Source: an uncultured Myxococcales bacterium
GTDB lineage: Bacteria; Myxococcota_A; UBA9042
DNA length: 33,876 nt
Direction: 5' to 3'
Assembly (NCBI GenBank): GCA_903850505.1
Contig: CAINLT010000474.1
Span: 1 to 33,876 of the forward strand
The notes beneath the pieces were generated by a model. The model made no database searches and had not been told where the DNA came from. It saw only the letters and a program-made list of their open reading frames with translations. Of this stretch, positions 23,701-32,600 are shown one piece after another. Both the position numbers and the translations under genes were made by a program. Position 1 is the first letter of the stretch, and each line of letters opens with the position of its first letter.

Positions 23701-23953
23701 GACGATGACCGCGCTTGTCGCGACGCTGGGCCTCCTGCCGGCAGCGCTGTCGACCGGCATCGGCTCTGACTCGCAGAAGCCGCTGGCCATTGTCGTCGTG
23801 GGCGGCCTGGTGTCGTCGTTGGCGTTGTCGCTCGGGATGTTGCCGCTGCTCTACAAGCTGTTCGCGCCCAAGGACATGCCCAAGGATGCAGAACTGCTGC
23901 CGCGCACGCAGGAGCCGTATCACGAGCCGGAGATGGTGCCGCTGGCGGATTGA
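20732..23953 (+). CDS. czcA: CzcA-type heavy-metal RND efflux pump
   Basis: This 1073-residue inner-membrane proton antiporter has the RND layout: TM1 at about 12-32, porter domain, helices TM2-6, a second periplasmic part, TM7 and TM8-12. The TM4 proton-relay motif of heavy-metal pumps is intact as D408-FGMIV-D414-GSIVMV-E421-N. That favours a CzcA-like divalent cation pump over a CusA-like copper/silver pump, which lacks this DFG...DG arrangement. The porter domain carries an extra short segment with two cysteines, C145 and C153 (NCAVTRTPECADVDV), where relatives usually have a shorter loop. It is translated immediately after the adaptor gene. Zinc, cobalt, cadmium or nickel are the likely substrates. 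It ends 21 bases from the convergent channel gene. Confidence 0.95.
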   Translation: MIRGIVDFALRQRVVILITALISVALGVNAFIRLPIEAYPDVADTWVQIITQWPGHAAEEVERQITLPTERVMNGVPKQTALRSTSIAGLSVVTLIFEDGTDSYFARQQVLERLGSIDLPPGASNGLGPLASPVGEILRYNLVNCAVTRTPECADVDVKVPPKPLSELKDLEEWLVERELLATPGVADVASFGGTLKQFQVLLDPSLLSAHNLSIQDVQDAIGAANGNAGGGIVRFGTASLNVRGIGLISPEQIADVAISQKDGTPVRVRHVAQVQVGYQPRLGRVSIDDEKDVVKATVLMRKGEQTQQVLERLHTRIDEINATVLPRGVKLHPHHDRTELMHLTTHTVMHNLAEGILLVTLILFIFLGNARAAFIVAITIPLSLLIAFIFMDAAKIPANLLSIGAVDFGMIVDGSIVMVENIFRLLAEKQERGEKYDLADLVRTAAKEVARPIVFAIAIIVTAYLPIFTLQRVEGKLFSPMAWTVAFALGGALVLAITVVPVLCTFLFRGKVKEFHNPLLAAMRWVYLPLLKRSLKIPRVAFLVAALLIGADAVMASRIGSEFLPHLDEGALWVRVSMPANISLPEAEEMVDGRHTDGQNVKGLRQILRDFPEVRMMSAQIGRPDDGTDPIGFYNAEFLLLLTDHETWRPQFHGNKDLLISGMASALAVVPGVEVGFSQPISDNIEEAVSGVKGQLALKITGNDLNALDDLARRAAHAMKDVQGVEDLGIFRELGQSNVNIAIARERAERYGLTVQDVEAVIEAGVGGKPVTQIVEGERRHDLVVRYAEDKRDNIDAIRRLPVPLKDGITIPLAMVADVTVQGGASRIFREANRRYIAIKFSVRDRDLGSAVDEAQRAVENAVKLPSGYSMSWAGEFESARRAGKRLAIVIPATVLVIFGILLIMFRRMRESSIILVNVLLTSPFGGLAALLLTNTSFSVSSGVGFLALFGVSVQTGVILIAYINELRAEGMHLDEAILRAADLRLRPVTMTALVATLGLLPAALSTGIGSDSQKPLAIVVVGGLVSSLALSLGMLPLLYKLFAPKDMPKDAELLPRTQEPYHEPEMVPLAD

Positions 23954-23974
23954 TCGCCGACCGGCACACCCTCG

Positions 23975-25015
23975 CTATTTGCGCTTGCCGAGCACCACGA
24001 CGCGATCGTCAGGCGTCACCTGCATTTCAGCGCGCGGCGGAAACTCGACGGTGCCGTCCGCGTGCTTGATCGCGACGATCATCAGCGACGGCGCGCCCCA
24101 GAGCTCGGTATCCCGCAGCGTCGTTCCGCCCGGCCGCAGCTTGTCGCCGATCCGCAGTTCCTCAATCGTCAATTCGTATTCGCCGCGCCGCGTTGCGATG
24201 TCCAGCAGGTCGGTGACGTCCGGCTTGACGATCTGCCAGCCCACGCGATGGCCGGCAACGGTCGCCGGGCTGAACACCTGATTGGCGCCCGCCCGCTCCA
24301 GCTTCTGCAGCGACTTGGGATCGTCCGCCTTGCCGTACAGCGTGATGTCCGGGTTCAGCTCGCGCGCGGACAGCGTCAGGAACACGTTCCCCGCATCGGT
24401 GTCCACCGCCGCGACAAGCGCCCGCGCCCGCCGCACGCCCGCGGCGATCAGCACGTCGTCGTCCTGGGCATTGCCAGCGCAGTACAGCAACCCTTCGTCT
24501 TCCGTCAGCTTGTCCAGTGCCGCCGCGTCGCGATCGACAACGACGACGCGATGGCCGTTCTGCCGCAACACTTCCACCACCGCGCGTCCGAGTCGGCCGT
24601 AGCCGCAGACAATCGTGTGGTTCTCAATGGTTTCCAGGGACCGCTTCATGTGACGCCTCCGCCGGGACTCTTCCCAGCCGCCGTGGGCAAAGAACTCCGC
24701 CGTCGCGCCCAGCGAGTAGCCCAGCGTGCCCACGCCGCCGAGAATCAACACAATCGACAGCACCCGCCCCGGGACGGACAGCGGCTGCACTTCGCCATAA
24801 CCAACCGTCGACAGCGTGATGACCGTCATGTAGAACGCGTCAAATAGCGGCCACCGCTCCAGCACGTGGTAGCCAAACGTCCCGACCAGCAACAGCAGGA
24901 CGGCGACAGAACCCGCCTTCGCGGCAGTCCGGCCGACGTCCAGGTCGTCCCGCGTCTGCTGTTCTTGCGGTTCCAAGGCCACGGTTTCGGTCCGGCGGCG
25001 CACCGGCCGCGCCAC
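23975..25015 (-). CDS. two-TM potassium channel with TrkA-N/RCK domain
   Basis: This Kch-type channel has about 346 residues if the GTG at 25015 is used. TM1 (SVAVLLLLVGTFGYHVLERW) is followed by the pore helix and selectivity filter TVITLSTVGYGEVQPLS, with TVGYG intact, then TM2 (RVLSIVLILGGVGTLGYSLGA). An RCK/TrkA-N Rossmann domain starts at NHTIVCGYGRLGRAVVEVL with the GxGxxG nucleotide motif and D at the end of VVVVDRD. A TrkA-C domain follows to the end. The channel should conduct potassium under nucleotide or ligand gating. The start is uncertain: the frame is open to 25228 but would overlap the divergent hydrolase gene, and GTG codons at 25015, 25003 and 24982 are all possible. Confidence 0.9.
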   Translation of the reverse strand: MARPVRRRTETVALEPQEQQTRDDLDVGRTAAKAGSVAVLLLLVGTFGYHVLERWPLFDAFYMTVITLSTVGYGEVQPLSVPGRVLSIVLILGGVGTLGYSLGATAEFFAHGGWEESRRRRHMKRSLETIENHTIVCGYGRLGRAVVEVLRQNGHRVVVVDRDAAALDKLTEDEGLLYCAGNAQDDDVLIAAGVRRARALVAAVDTDAGNVFLTLSARELNPDITLYGKADDPKSLQKLERAGANQVFSPATVAGHRVGWQIVKPDVTDLLDIATRRGEYELTIEELRIGDKLRPGGTTLRDTELWGAPSLMIVAIKHADGTVEFPPRAEMQVTPDDRVVVLGKRK

Positions 25016-25060
25016 GAGTGTACGAGCCTGCCGGAAAACGGCCAACTGTTGAGGGTCGAG

Positions 25061-25885
25061 ATGACGTTTGTGCCCCACGCGGTTGCAGTTGGCGCGGATT
25101 CGGCGACGGTGGATGTGCTGGTGCTGCACGGCATCCTCGGTTCCGGTCGGAATCTGCGGACATTTGCCCAGCGACTGGCGCAGGTTCGTCCAGAGCTGCG
25201 GCTCTGGCTTGTCGATCTGCGCAACCATGGCGATTCACAAGGGGCCCCGCCACCGCACACGATTGCCGCGTGCTGTGACGACTTGGACGCGCTCGTCGCG
25301 GCCAAAGCGCTGCGACCGCAGTGGGTGATTGGCCATTCGTTCGGCGGCAAGGTCGCGGTCGCGTGGACTGGGCGCGCGCCCGCGGGGCTGCAACGCGCGT
25401 GGGTGTTGGATTCGCCGCCGGCGGGCTACGTGATGGCCAAGCTGGCGGACGGCGATGCCGCGGACAACGTGGAGCGGGTGATTGCGACCCTGCGGCAAAT
25501 TCCCCAGCCGCTGGCCGGGCGGCGCGACGTCGTGACGGAGTTCACGGCGCGCGGGTTCCCGGAGAGCATCGGCCAGTGGATGACGAACAACGTGCGCGAA
25601 GCCGTTGACGGTTTTCGCTGGGTGTTTGATCTGAACGCCATCGACGAAATGCTGGTGAGCTACCTCGCGACGGACACGTGGCCGATTCTGGAGGCGCCGC
25701 CGCCGGGCGTGCGGATCGACGTGATCCGCGCGGAGCGGTCGCAGCGCTGGCCGCCCGAGGTGCTGGCGCGTTTCGCCGCGATGCGCAACGGTCAGACGCA
25801 CCTGCACATGCTGCCGAACGCGGGGCACTGGCTGCACGTGGAGCGGACCGACGCGCTGGTGGCCTTGATGGTTGGGCTGCTGTGA
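25061..25885 (+). CDS. alpha/beta hydrolase, YbfF-like esterase family
   Basis: This 274-residue protein has the alpha/beta hydrolase fold. The oxyanion segment VLHGILGSGRNLRTFA and the LVDLRNHGDSQG strand match YbfF-type esterases (DMRNHGxS). The nucleophile is S93 in IGHSFGGKVA, and the C-terminal histidine is in PNAGHWLHVERTDAL. The acid is probably the Asp in RIDVIRAERS. GAGGG at 25051-25055, five bases before the ATG at 25061, fixes the start over the longer open frame. It is divergent from the potassium channel gene with about 45 bases between starts. The natural ester or thioester substrate is unknown. Confidence 0.9.
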   Translation: MTFVPHAVAVGADSATVDVLVLHGILGSGRNLRTFAQRLAQVRPELRLWLVDLRNHGDSQGAPPPHTIAACCDDLDALVAAKALRPQWVIGHSFGGKVAVAWTGRAPAGLQRAWVLDSPPAGYVMAKLADGDAADNVERVIATLRQIPQPLAGRRDVVTEFTARGFPESIGQWMTNNVREAVDGFRWVFDLNAIDEMLVSYLATDTWPILEAPPPGVRIDVIRAERSQRWPPEVLARFAAMRNGQTHLHMLPNAGHWLHVERTDALVALMVGLL

Positions 25886-26152
25886 CCGCGCGAACGGCAC
25901 GCCTTCGTCGGTGTGTTCGGCCACCGCAAAATGCTTTTTCACCTTTCACCGCGGCCCGGGTCAATACCTACAAGAAGCTCCGAGGAACCGCATCGCCGGT
26001 GCCGAGGAAGTTCTGATTCGCCGGTCCCCACCGCGTCTGGATGTTCCGGACGGCGGTGCGCGGCTCGGCTCCCGACGGCAAGTCGCCAGACGGAACCAGG
26101 TTGTCGCCGGCGGTCGCACCAGTCGATTCGCCTTAAGATTCAGGAGTTTTTT

Positions 26153-26425
26153 ATGAAGAAGATGATGTCGCTCGCGGTTGTTCTCGGTCTCGCTATTGCC
26201 GCCCCCGTGATGGCGGAGACTCCGGCTGCGGAAGCCAAGAAGGAAGCCCCGGCGAAGAAGGAAGAGGCCAAGAAGGAAGCGCACGAGAAGAAGGAAGAGG
26301 CCAAGAAGGAAGGCAAGGAAAAGAAAGAAGAGGCCAAGAAGGAAGGCAAGGAAAAGAAAGAAGAAGCCAAGCACGAGAAGAAAGAAGGCGCCAAGGAAAA
26401 GGCCCACGAGAAGAAAGAGAAGTAG
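26153..26425 (+). CDS. small secreted Lys/Glu/Ala-rich repeat protein
   Basis: This 90-residue product has a classical signal peptide ([20 protein letters not shown], cleavage before ETPAA). The mature part, about 69 residues, is almost only Lys, Glu and Ala with some Gly and His. It is built from 11-residue units: [33 protein letters not shown] twice, then a divergent end. An 11-residue period fits an extended, charged single helix or a right-handed coiled coil. AGGAG lies about six bases before the ATG, and a strong terminator follows, so it is probably a monocistronic and well-expressed gene. No family function can be assigned. The 267 bases before it back to the hydrolase gene show nothing clear. 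Confidence 0.8.
   Translation: MKKMMSLAVVLGLAIAAPVMAETPAAEAKKEAPAKKEEAKKEAHEKKEEAKKEGKEKKEEAKKEGKEKKEEAKHEKKEGAKEKAHEKKEK
26297..26362 (+). repeat. exact 33-bp tandem duplication inside the Lys/Glu-rich gene
   Basis: Bases 26297-26329 are repeated without change at 26330-26362. Each copy encodes [11 protein letters not shown]. Identity at the third codon positions indicates a recent duplication by slippage or unequal exchange. Confidence 0.9.
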
Positions 26426-26453
26426 TCGCTCGCGCGGACTGGACTCTGCTGTG

Positions 26454-26492
26454 ACGGCGCCGGGAGCAATTCCGGCGCCGTTCGGCGTTTTT
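26454..26492 (+). terminator. strong intrinsic terminator after the Lys/Glu-rich gene
   Basis: A 12-bp stem (26454-26465 with 26470-26481, one G-T pair) closes a GCAA tetraloop of the stable GNRA type and is followed after six bases by five T residues at 26488-26492. It lies 29 bases past the stop codon. Confidence 0.78.
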
Positions 26493-26673
26493 GCCCCCGC
26501 GCACTCGCCGCTTGCGCCCCGTCCTCGCGCTCGGTAGGCTGTGAAGTTCTGTGTCGCGCTGCCTCGGCCTTGGGCGGAGTGCGCTACGGTTCAGGCGCGG
26601 GCGCTGGTTGGGCGCGCGCGGTCAGGGGAGGCGGCGGAGCAGCGGCAACGTCGTCGGGTCAGGGGAGTGCGAC

Positions 26674-29600
26674 ATGCGAGTTTGCGGCGATTTGGCACCC
26701 CACGGGTGTCCGCGTTCTGGTCTGTCATTCGGTCAGGCCTTGCTTGTGGCGTTCGCGCTTGTCCTGGCCGGTTGCGGCGCGACCGCCGGCGTTGCGTCGA
26801 GCGACGTGGAACTCACCGATGTGGACCAGGATGGCCTCGTCGCCGGTTCCGATGCGGATGCCGGAACTTCCGACTCGGACTCGCTCACGTCTGACGTGTT
26901 TGGCCAGGACGTACAGGACGTCGACGCTGGCGTCGATGCATCGCCGACGCAAGACATCGCGAACGCGGACGCCAAGGACGTGTTGGACGCCGCCAAGGAC
27001 GCCGGAACGGACGCGGAAGGCGTTGATGCGGCGACGGACGCGGGGGAAATCGACGCGGGCTGCGTCGGCGATCAGGATTGCCCGGCGACCGGCGATCCGT
27101 GCAACGCCAACCTGTGCGTCTCCGGCACCTGCACACTGACGCCCGAGAGCGACATCGCGTGCGACGACGGCAACGCATGCACCGTCGGCGACAGCTGCAC
27201 CAACGGCAAATGCACGCCCGCCGCCGCGTTGGATTGCGACGACGGCAACCCGTGCACCAAGGACGCGTGCGATTTGACCGCCGGCTGCGGGCATGAAAAC
27301 GCCGACGGCGCGCCGTGCACGGACGGCAAGAAGTGCACGACGGAGGACACCTGCGCGGGCGGCGCGTGCAAGGGCGTTGCGCCCGACTGCGACGATGGCA
27401 ACCTGTGCACGGACGACTCGTGCAAGGACGGCGTTGGCTGCACGCACGGCAACAACTTCCAGACCTGCGACGACGGCAACGCGTGCACGGACGGCGACGC
27501 CTGCGCCGGTGGCAAGTGCCTCGGCGGCAGCGCGCTGGACTGCAACGACGGCAACGCGTGCACGCAGGATTTGTGCGATCTCGCCAACGGCTGCCAGCAT
27601 CCCATCGCCGCCGGCTTCTGCTCGGACGGGGACGCGTGCACGGCGGGCGATTCCTGCATCGTCGGGACGTGCATCGGCGCGAAGGTGGATTGCGACGACA
27701 ACAACCCGTGCACCGACGACACCTGCGTGAAGAAGGGCGCGAATGCCGGCTGCCAGCACGTCAGCAGCACCGCTCCGTGTTCGGACAACAACCCGTGCAC
27801 TGCGGGCGACGCGTGCGCGAGCGGCGTCTGCCAACCGGGCAGCGAACCGGGCTGTGACGATGGCAATGTTTGCACAATCGACAGCTGCGACCCGACGCTG
27901 GGCTGCCAGCACAGCAACATCGCAGGCACGTGCGACGACGGCAACGCGTGCACGACGGACGAAGCGTGTGCGAGCGGCAAGTGCGTCGCCGGGAAAGCGC
28001 TCGTTTGCGACGACAAGAACGCCTGCACGACGGACAGTTGCGATTTGCAGAAGGGCTGCGTCTACACCGACGCGGACGGCGCGCCGTGCGACGATGGCCA
28101 GACCTGCAGCGTCAAGGACGCGTGTCTGCACGCCAAGTGCGAAGGCGTCGTGCCCGGATGCATGGACGGCAACCCATGCACGGACGATTCCTGCTTGGAC
28201 GCCAGCGGCGGCTGCGTGCACCTGCCCAACGCCGTGACCTGCAACGACGGCAACGCGTGCACCGACGGCGACGGCTGCAAGAACAGCGGGTGCATCGGCG
28301 GCAGCGTCAAGAACTGCGACGACGGCAAGCCGTGCACCGCGGACAGCTGCAACGTGGCGACGGGCTGCGTTTCCAGCAACATCGCCGGCGCATGCACGGA
28401 CGGCGACGCGTGCACGGCCAGTGATACGTGCGTAGGCGCGGCGTGCGTGGGCACGGCAATCGCGTGCGACGACGGCAATCCGTGCACCGCGGACTCGTGC
28501 GACAAAGCCAAAGGCTGCGTCCACACGGCGACGACCGGCTCATGCGCGGACGGGGACGCCTGCACGGCCAACGACCAGTGCGCGGGCGGCATCTGCGCGG
28601 CAGGCACGGCGGTCAACTGCGACGACGCCAACGTCTGCACGCTCGACAAGTGCGACAAACAGCTGGGCTGCACGCACGCGGCGCAATCGGGCGCATGTGA
28701 CGACGGCAACGCGTGCACGACCGGCGATGTCTGCGCGGCGGAGAAGTGCACACCCGGCACGCCGATCAACTGCGACGACGGCAACGCGTGCAACAAGGAC
28801 TCGTGCGATGTCGCGACCGGCTGCAAGCACGCGGACAACGACGGCATCGCGTGCGACGACGGCCAGAAATGCAGCGTCCAGGACACCTGCCTGCACAGCG
28901 CCTGCCACGGCATCATCCCCGCGTGCGATGACGCCAACGTGTGCACCGACGACAGCTGCAGCGACACTACCGGCTGCGTCCACGTGCCCAACGCCGTGAC
29001 GTGCGACGACGGCAATGTCTGCACCCTGCAGGACACGTGCGCGAGCGGCAAATGCCAGGCCAAGGGCACCAAGTTCTGCGACGACGCCAATCCGTGCACG
29101 ACGGACAGCTGCAGCCCGAGCGACGGGTGTGGCCACGTGCAGCTCAACGGGACGACTTGCACGGACGGCAACGCGTGCACGGCTTCCGACGCGTGTGTGC
29201 TTGGCACCTGCACCGGCACGACCATCGCGTGCGACGACGGCAATCCCTGCACCGCCGACGGCTGCGACACCAAGGGCGGCTGCACCCACACCGCGCAGGT
29301 CGCCACTTGCGTCGACGGCACCGTCTGCACACTGAGCGACGGGTGCCAAAACGGCGTGTGCGCCAAGGGCGTGACGCTCCACTGTGACGACAGCAACCCG
29401 TGCACCACTGACAGCTGCGACGCCAAACAAGGCTGCGTGACGCTGGCCAACGCGGCGACGTGCTCGGACGGCAATGCGTGCACGATTGGCGACGCGTGTT
29501 CCGGCGGCAAGTGCCAGATTGCCGGCGCGCTGGGCTGCGACGACGGCCAGCCATGCACCACGGACGCGTGCGATCCCGCGAGCGGCTGCACCCACGCGAA

Positions 29601-32600
29601 CAACGACGGCTTGGCGTGCGACGATGGCCAGGCGTGCAGCGTCAGCGACGCGTGCTTGCACGGTACCTGCCACGGGGTGGCGTCCAATTGCGACGACGGC
29701 AACCTGTGCACCGATGACAGCTGCGCGGACGGCGTCGGCTGCGTCCACTTGGCCAACGCTGTGACGTGCACCGACGGGAACGCCTGCACCAGCGGCGACA
29801 CCTGCGGCGGCGGCAAGTGCGCGCCCGGCGCCGGCGTCAGCTGCGACGACAGCCAGATCTGCACGAGCGACTTCTGCAATCCGGCGAGCGGGTGCCAGCA
29901 CACGAACGTTTCCGGCAACTGCACGGACGGCAACGCGTGCACGACCGGGGACACGTGCACCGGCGGCATCTGCGTCGGCGCGGGCGTGAACAACTGCAAC
30001 GACGGCATCGCCTGTACCGCCGATTCCTGTAGCGCGGGCGCGTGCGTCCACAGCGTCATCACCGGTGCCTGCGACGACGGCAACGCGTGCACGACTGGCG
30101 ACACATGCAACGCCAGCGGCTGCCTCGGCACCGCCAAGGTCTGCAACGACGGCAACAGCTGCACTGCGGACAGCTGCGACCCGGCGAGCGGCTGCGTTGT
30201 GACGGCAGCGGGCGACGGCACGACGTGCAACGACGGCTCGGCTTGCACCTTCGCGGACGCGTGCGCCAACGGCGTCTGCGTCGGCAGCACGGTGGCGTGC
30301 GACGACGGCAACCCGTGCACCACGGACTCGTGCAGCGCGGCGGCGGGCTGCGTGCACACCACGGTGACCAACGGCAGCGTGTGCGACGACGGCAATCCCT
30401 GCACCACCGGCGAGAAATGCGCTGGCACGAGCTGCAAGGGCACCACCACCAACTGCGACGACGGCAAGGCGTGCAGCGCCGACACGTGCGATCCGGCCAC
30501 CGGCTGCGTCCACACTGCGCTCCCGACGGGTTCAAGCTGCAACGACGGCGACCCGTGCACGGCGATCGACCAGTGCAGCGGGACGACCTGCATCGGCAGC
30601 GGCAGCCCGGATTGCAGCGACAACAACCCGTGCACGGTCGACGGCTGCTCCAGCGCCAGCGGGTGCACGCACATCAGCGCGACGGACGGATCGGCGTGCG
30701 ATGACGGCAACAAGTGCACGACGGCGGACAAGTGTATCGCCGCGGCGTGCAAGGGGACGTCGGCGGTCTGCACCGACGGCAACGCGTGCACGAGCGACGC
30801 GTGCGACCCCATCGCCGGCTGCACGTTCACCACCGGCAACGAAGGCGGCGCGTGCGACGACGGCGACAAGTGCACGACCGGCGAACTCTGCGGGTCGGGC
30901 ACCTGCGGCGGCGGCGCGACGACGAACTGCAACGACGCCAACGACTGCACGACCGACTCGTGCAGCAAAGCCGGCGGGTGCGCGCACGTCGTCGTAGCCG
31001 ACAAGTCGACGTGCAGCGACGGCAACGCGTGCACCAGCGGGGACGCGTGCTTCAGCGGCGCGTGCAAGGGCCTGGGCGCGAGCTGCGACGACAACAGCAT
31101 GTGCACCACGGATTCGTGCGACCCGGCCACCGGCTGCACGCACACGGCCACCAACGGCGGCGCGGCGTGTGACGACGGCAACGCCTGCACGGTTGGTGAA
31201 GTCTGCACGACGGGCGTTTGCGGCAGCGGCGTTGGCAATTCCTGCAACGACAGCAACCCGTGCACGACGGACACGTGCGGCGGCGGCGTCTGCAGCCACA
31301 GCAACGTCACGAACGGCACGACGTGCACCGACGGCAACGCGTGCACGGCGACCGACCACTGTTCCGCCGGCAGTTGCGCGGGCAGCGCTGTCGTGTGCGA
31401 TGACAAGAACGTCTGCACCAACGACAGCTGCGATCCGACCAAGGGCTGCGTCTACACGCCGGCCAACGAAGGCCTCGCGTGCGTCGACGCCGACCCGTGC
31501 TCAAGCGGCGAGTCGTGCGTTGCGGGCACCTGCACGCCCAAGACCACCGTCAATTGCGACGACGGCAACGCGTGCACGACCGACACTTGCGACGCGGTTC
31601 TCGGCTGCCAGCACACGCAACCCCAGGGCTTGTGCGAGGACAAGAACAGCTGCACCAACGACTCCTGCAATCCGGCGACCGGCTGCGCGAATACGCCCGT
31701 CACGGACGGCACGGGGTGCGTGGACAGCGACCAGTGCACCGTCAACGAGACATGCACCCTTGGCACCTGCGGCGGCCTCCAACGCAACTGCACTGACTCT
31801 GAACTGTGCACGAGCGACTCGTGCGATCCGGCGACAGGCTGCGTCTTTACGCCCAACAGCTTTGCGTGTAACGACGGCAATGCGTGCACAATCAACGACG
31901 CGTGCGCCGGCGGCACCTGCCAGCCCGGTTCGCCGATGAACTGCGCCGATACGCTGACCTGCACCGACGACATCTGCTTCGCGGGCAGTTGTCAGCACAC
32001 CCCGCTTGACGCGAACTGTAACGACGGCACGGTCTGCACAACGGACATCTGCTCGTTGGTCAACGACTGCGTATACACGCCGGTGCCGTGCAACGACGGT
32101 CTCCTGTGCACGATCGACCAGTGCGACAAGAACCTCGGCTGCTCGTTCACGCCCGACCCGTGCGACGACCTCGTCGCGTGCACGGCGGATTCCTGCGACG
32201 CGACCACCGGCTGCAAACACGTGGCGCTCGACGCGCTGTGCAACGACGCCAACACCTGCACCAGCGACAGTTGCACCGGCACGGCCTGCAAGCACACCGG
32301 CGTGGCCGGCACGTGCGACGACGGCGACCCGTGCACAGTCGGCGACACATGCAACGTCGCGTCAGGCGCGTGCGTCGGCGCCAACAAGTGCGACGACTCC
32401 AACCAGTGCACCTTGGACAGCTGCGACGCCAACGGCGGCTGCCTGCACAACTCCGCCGTGCTCGACTATCAAGCGTGCGATGACGGCTCGCTCTGCACGC
32501 ACGACGAATACTGCCTGTCCGCCAAGTGCGGGCTCGGCGGTTCGGTCGTCTGCGAGGACGGGAACGCCTGCTCGTACACGAACTGCGACCCGACAACCGG

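Noticed and set aside
26815..26850. Calcium-binding thrombospondin-type-3 or dockerin array in the linker of the giant lipoprotein
   Set aside because: Only one DxDxDG motif is seen. The rest is irregular Asp/Ala/Ser sequence, so an array is not supported.
28062..31442. Minus-strand open frame of 1126 residues opposite the giant lipoprotein gene
   Set aside because: Its repetitive VVHALPSSH-type text is the mirror of the repeated CDDGNxCT codons. The plus strand has a signal peptide, ribosome site and ordered modules.
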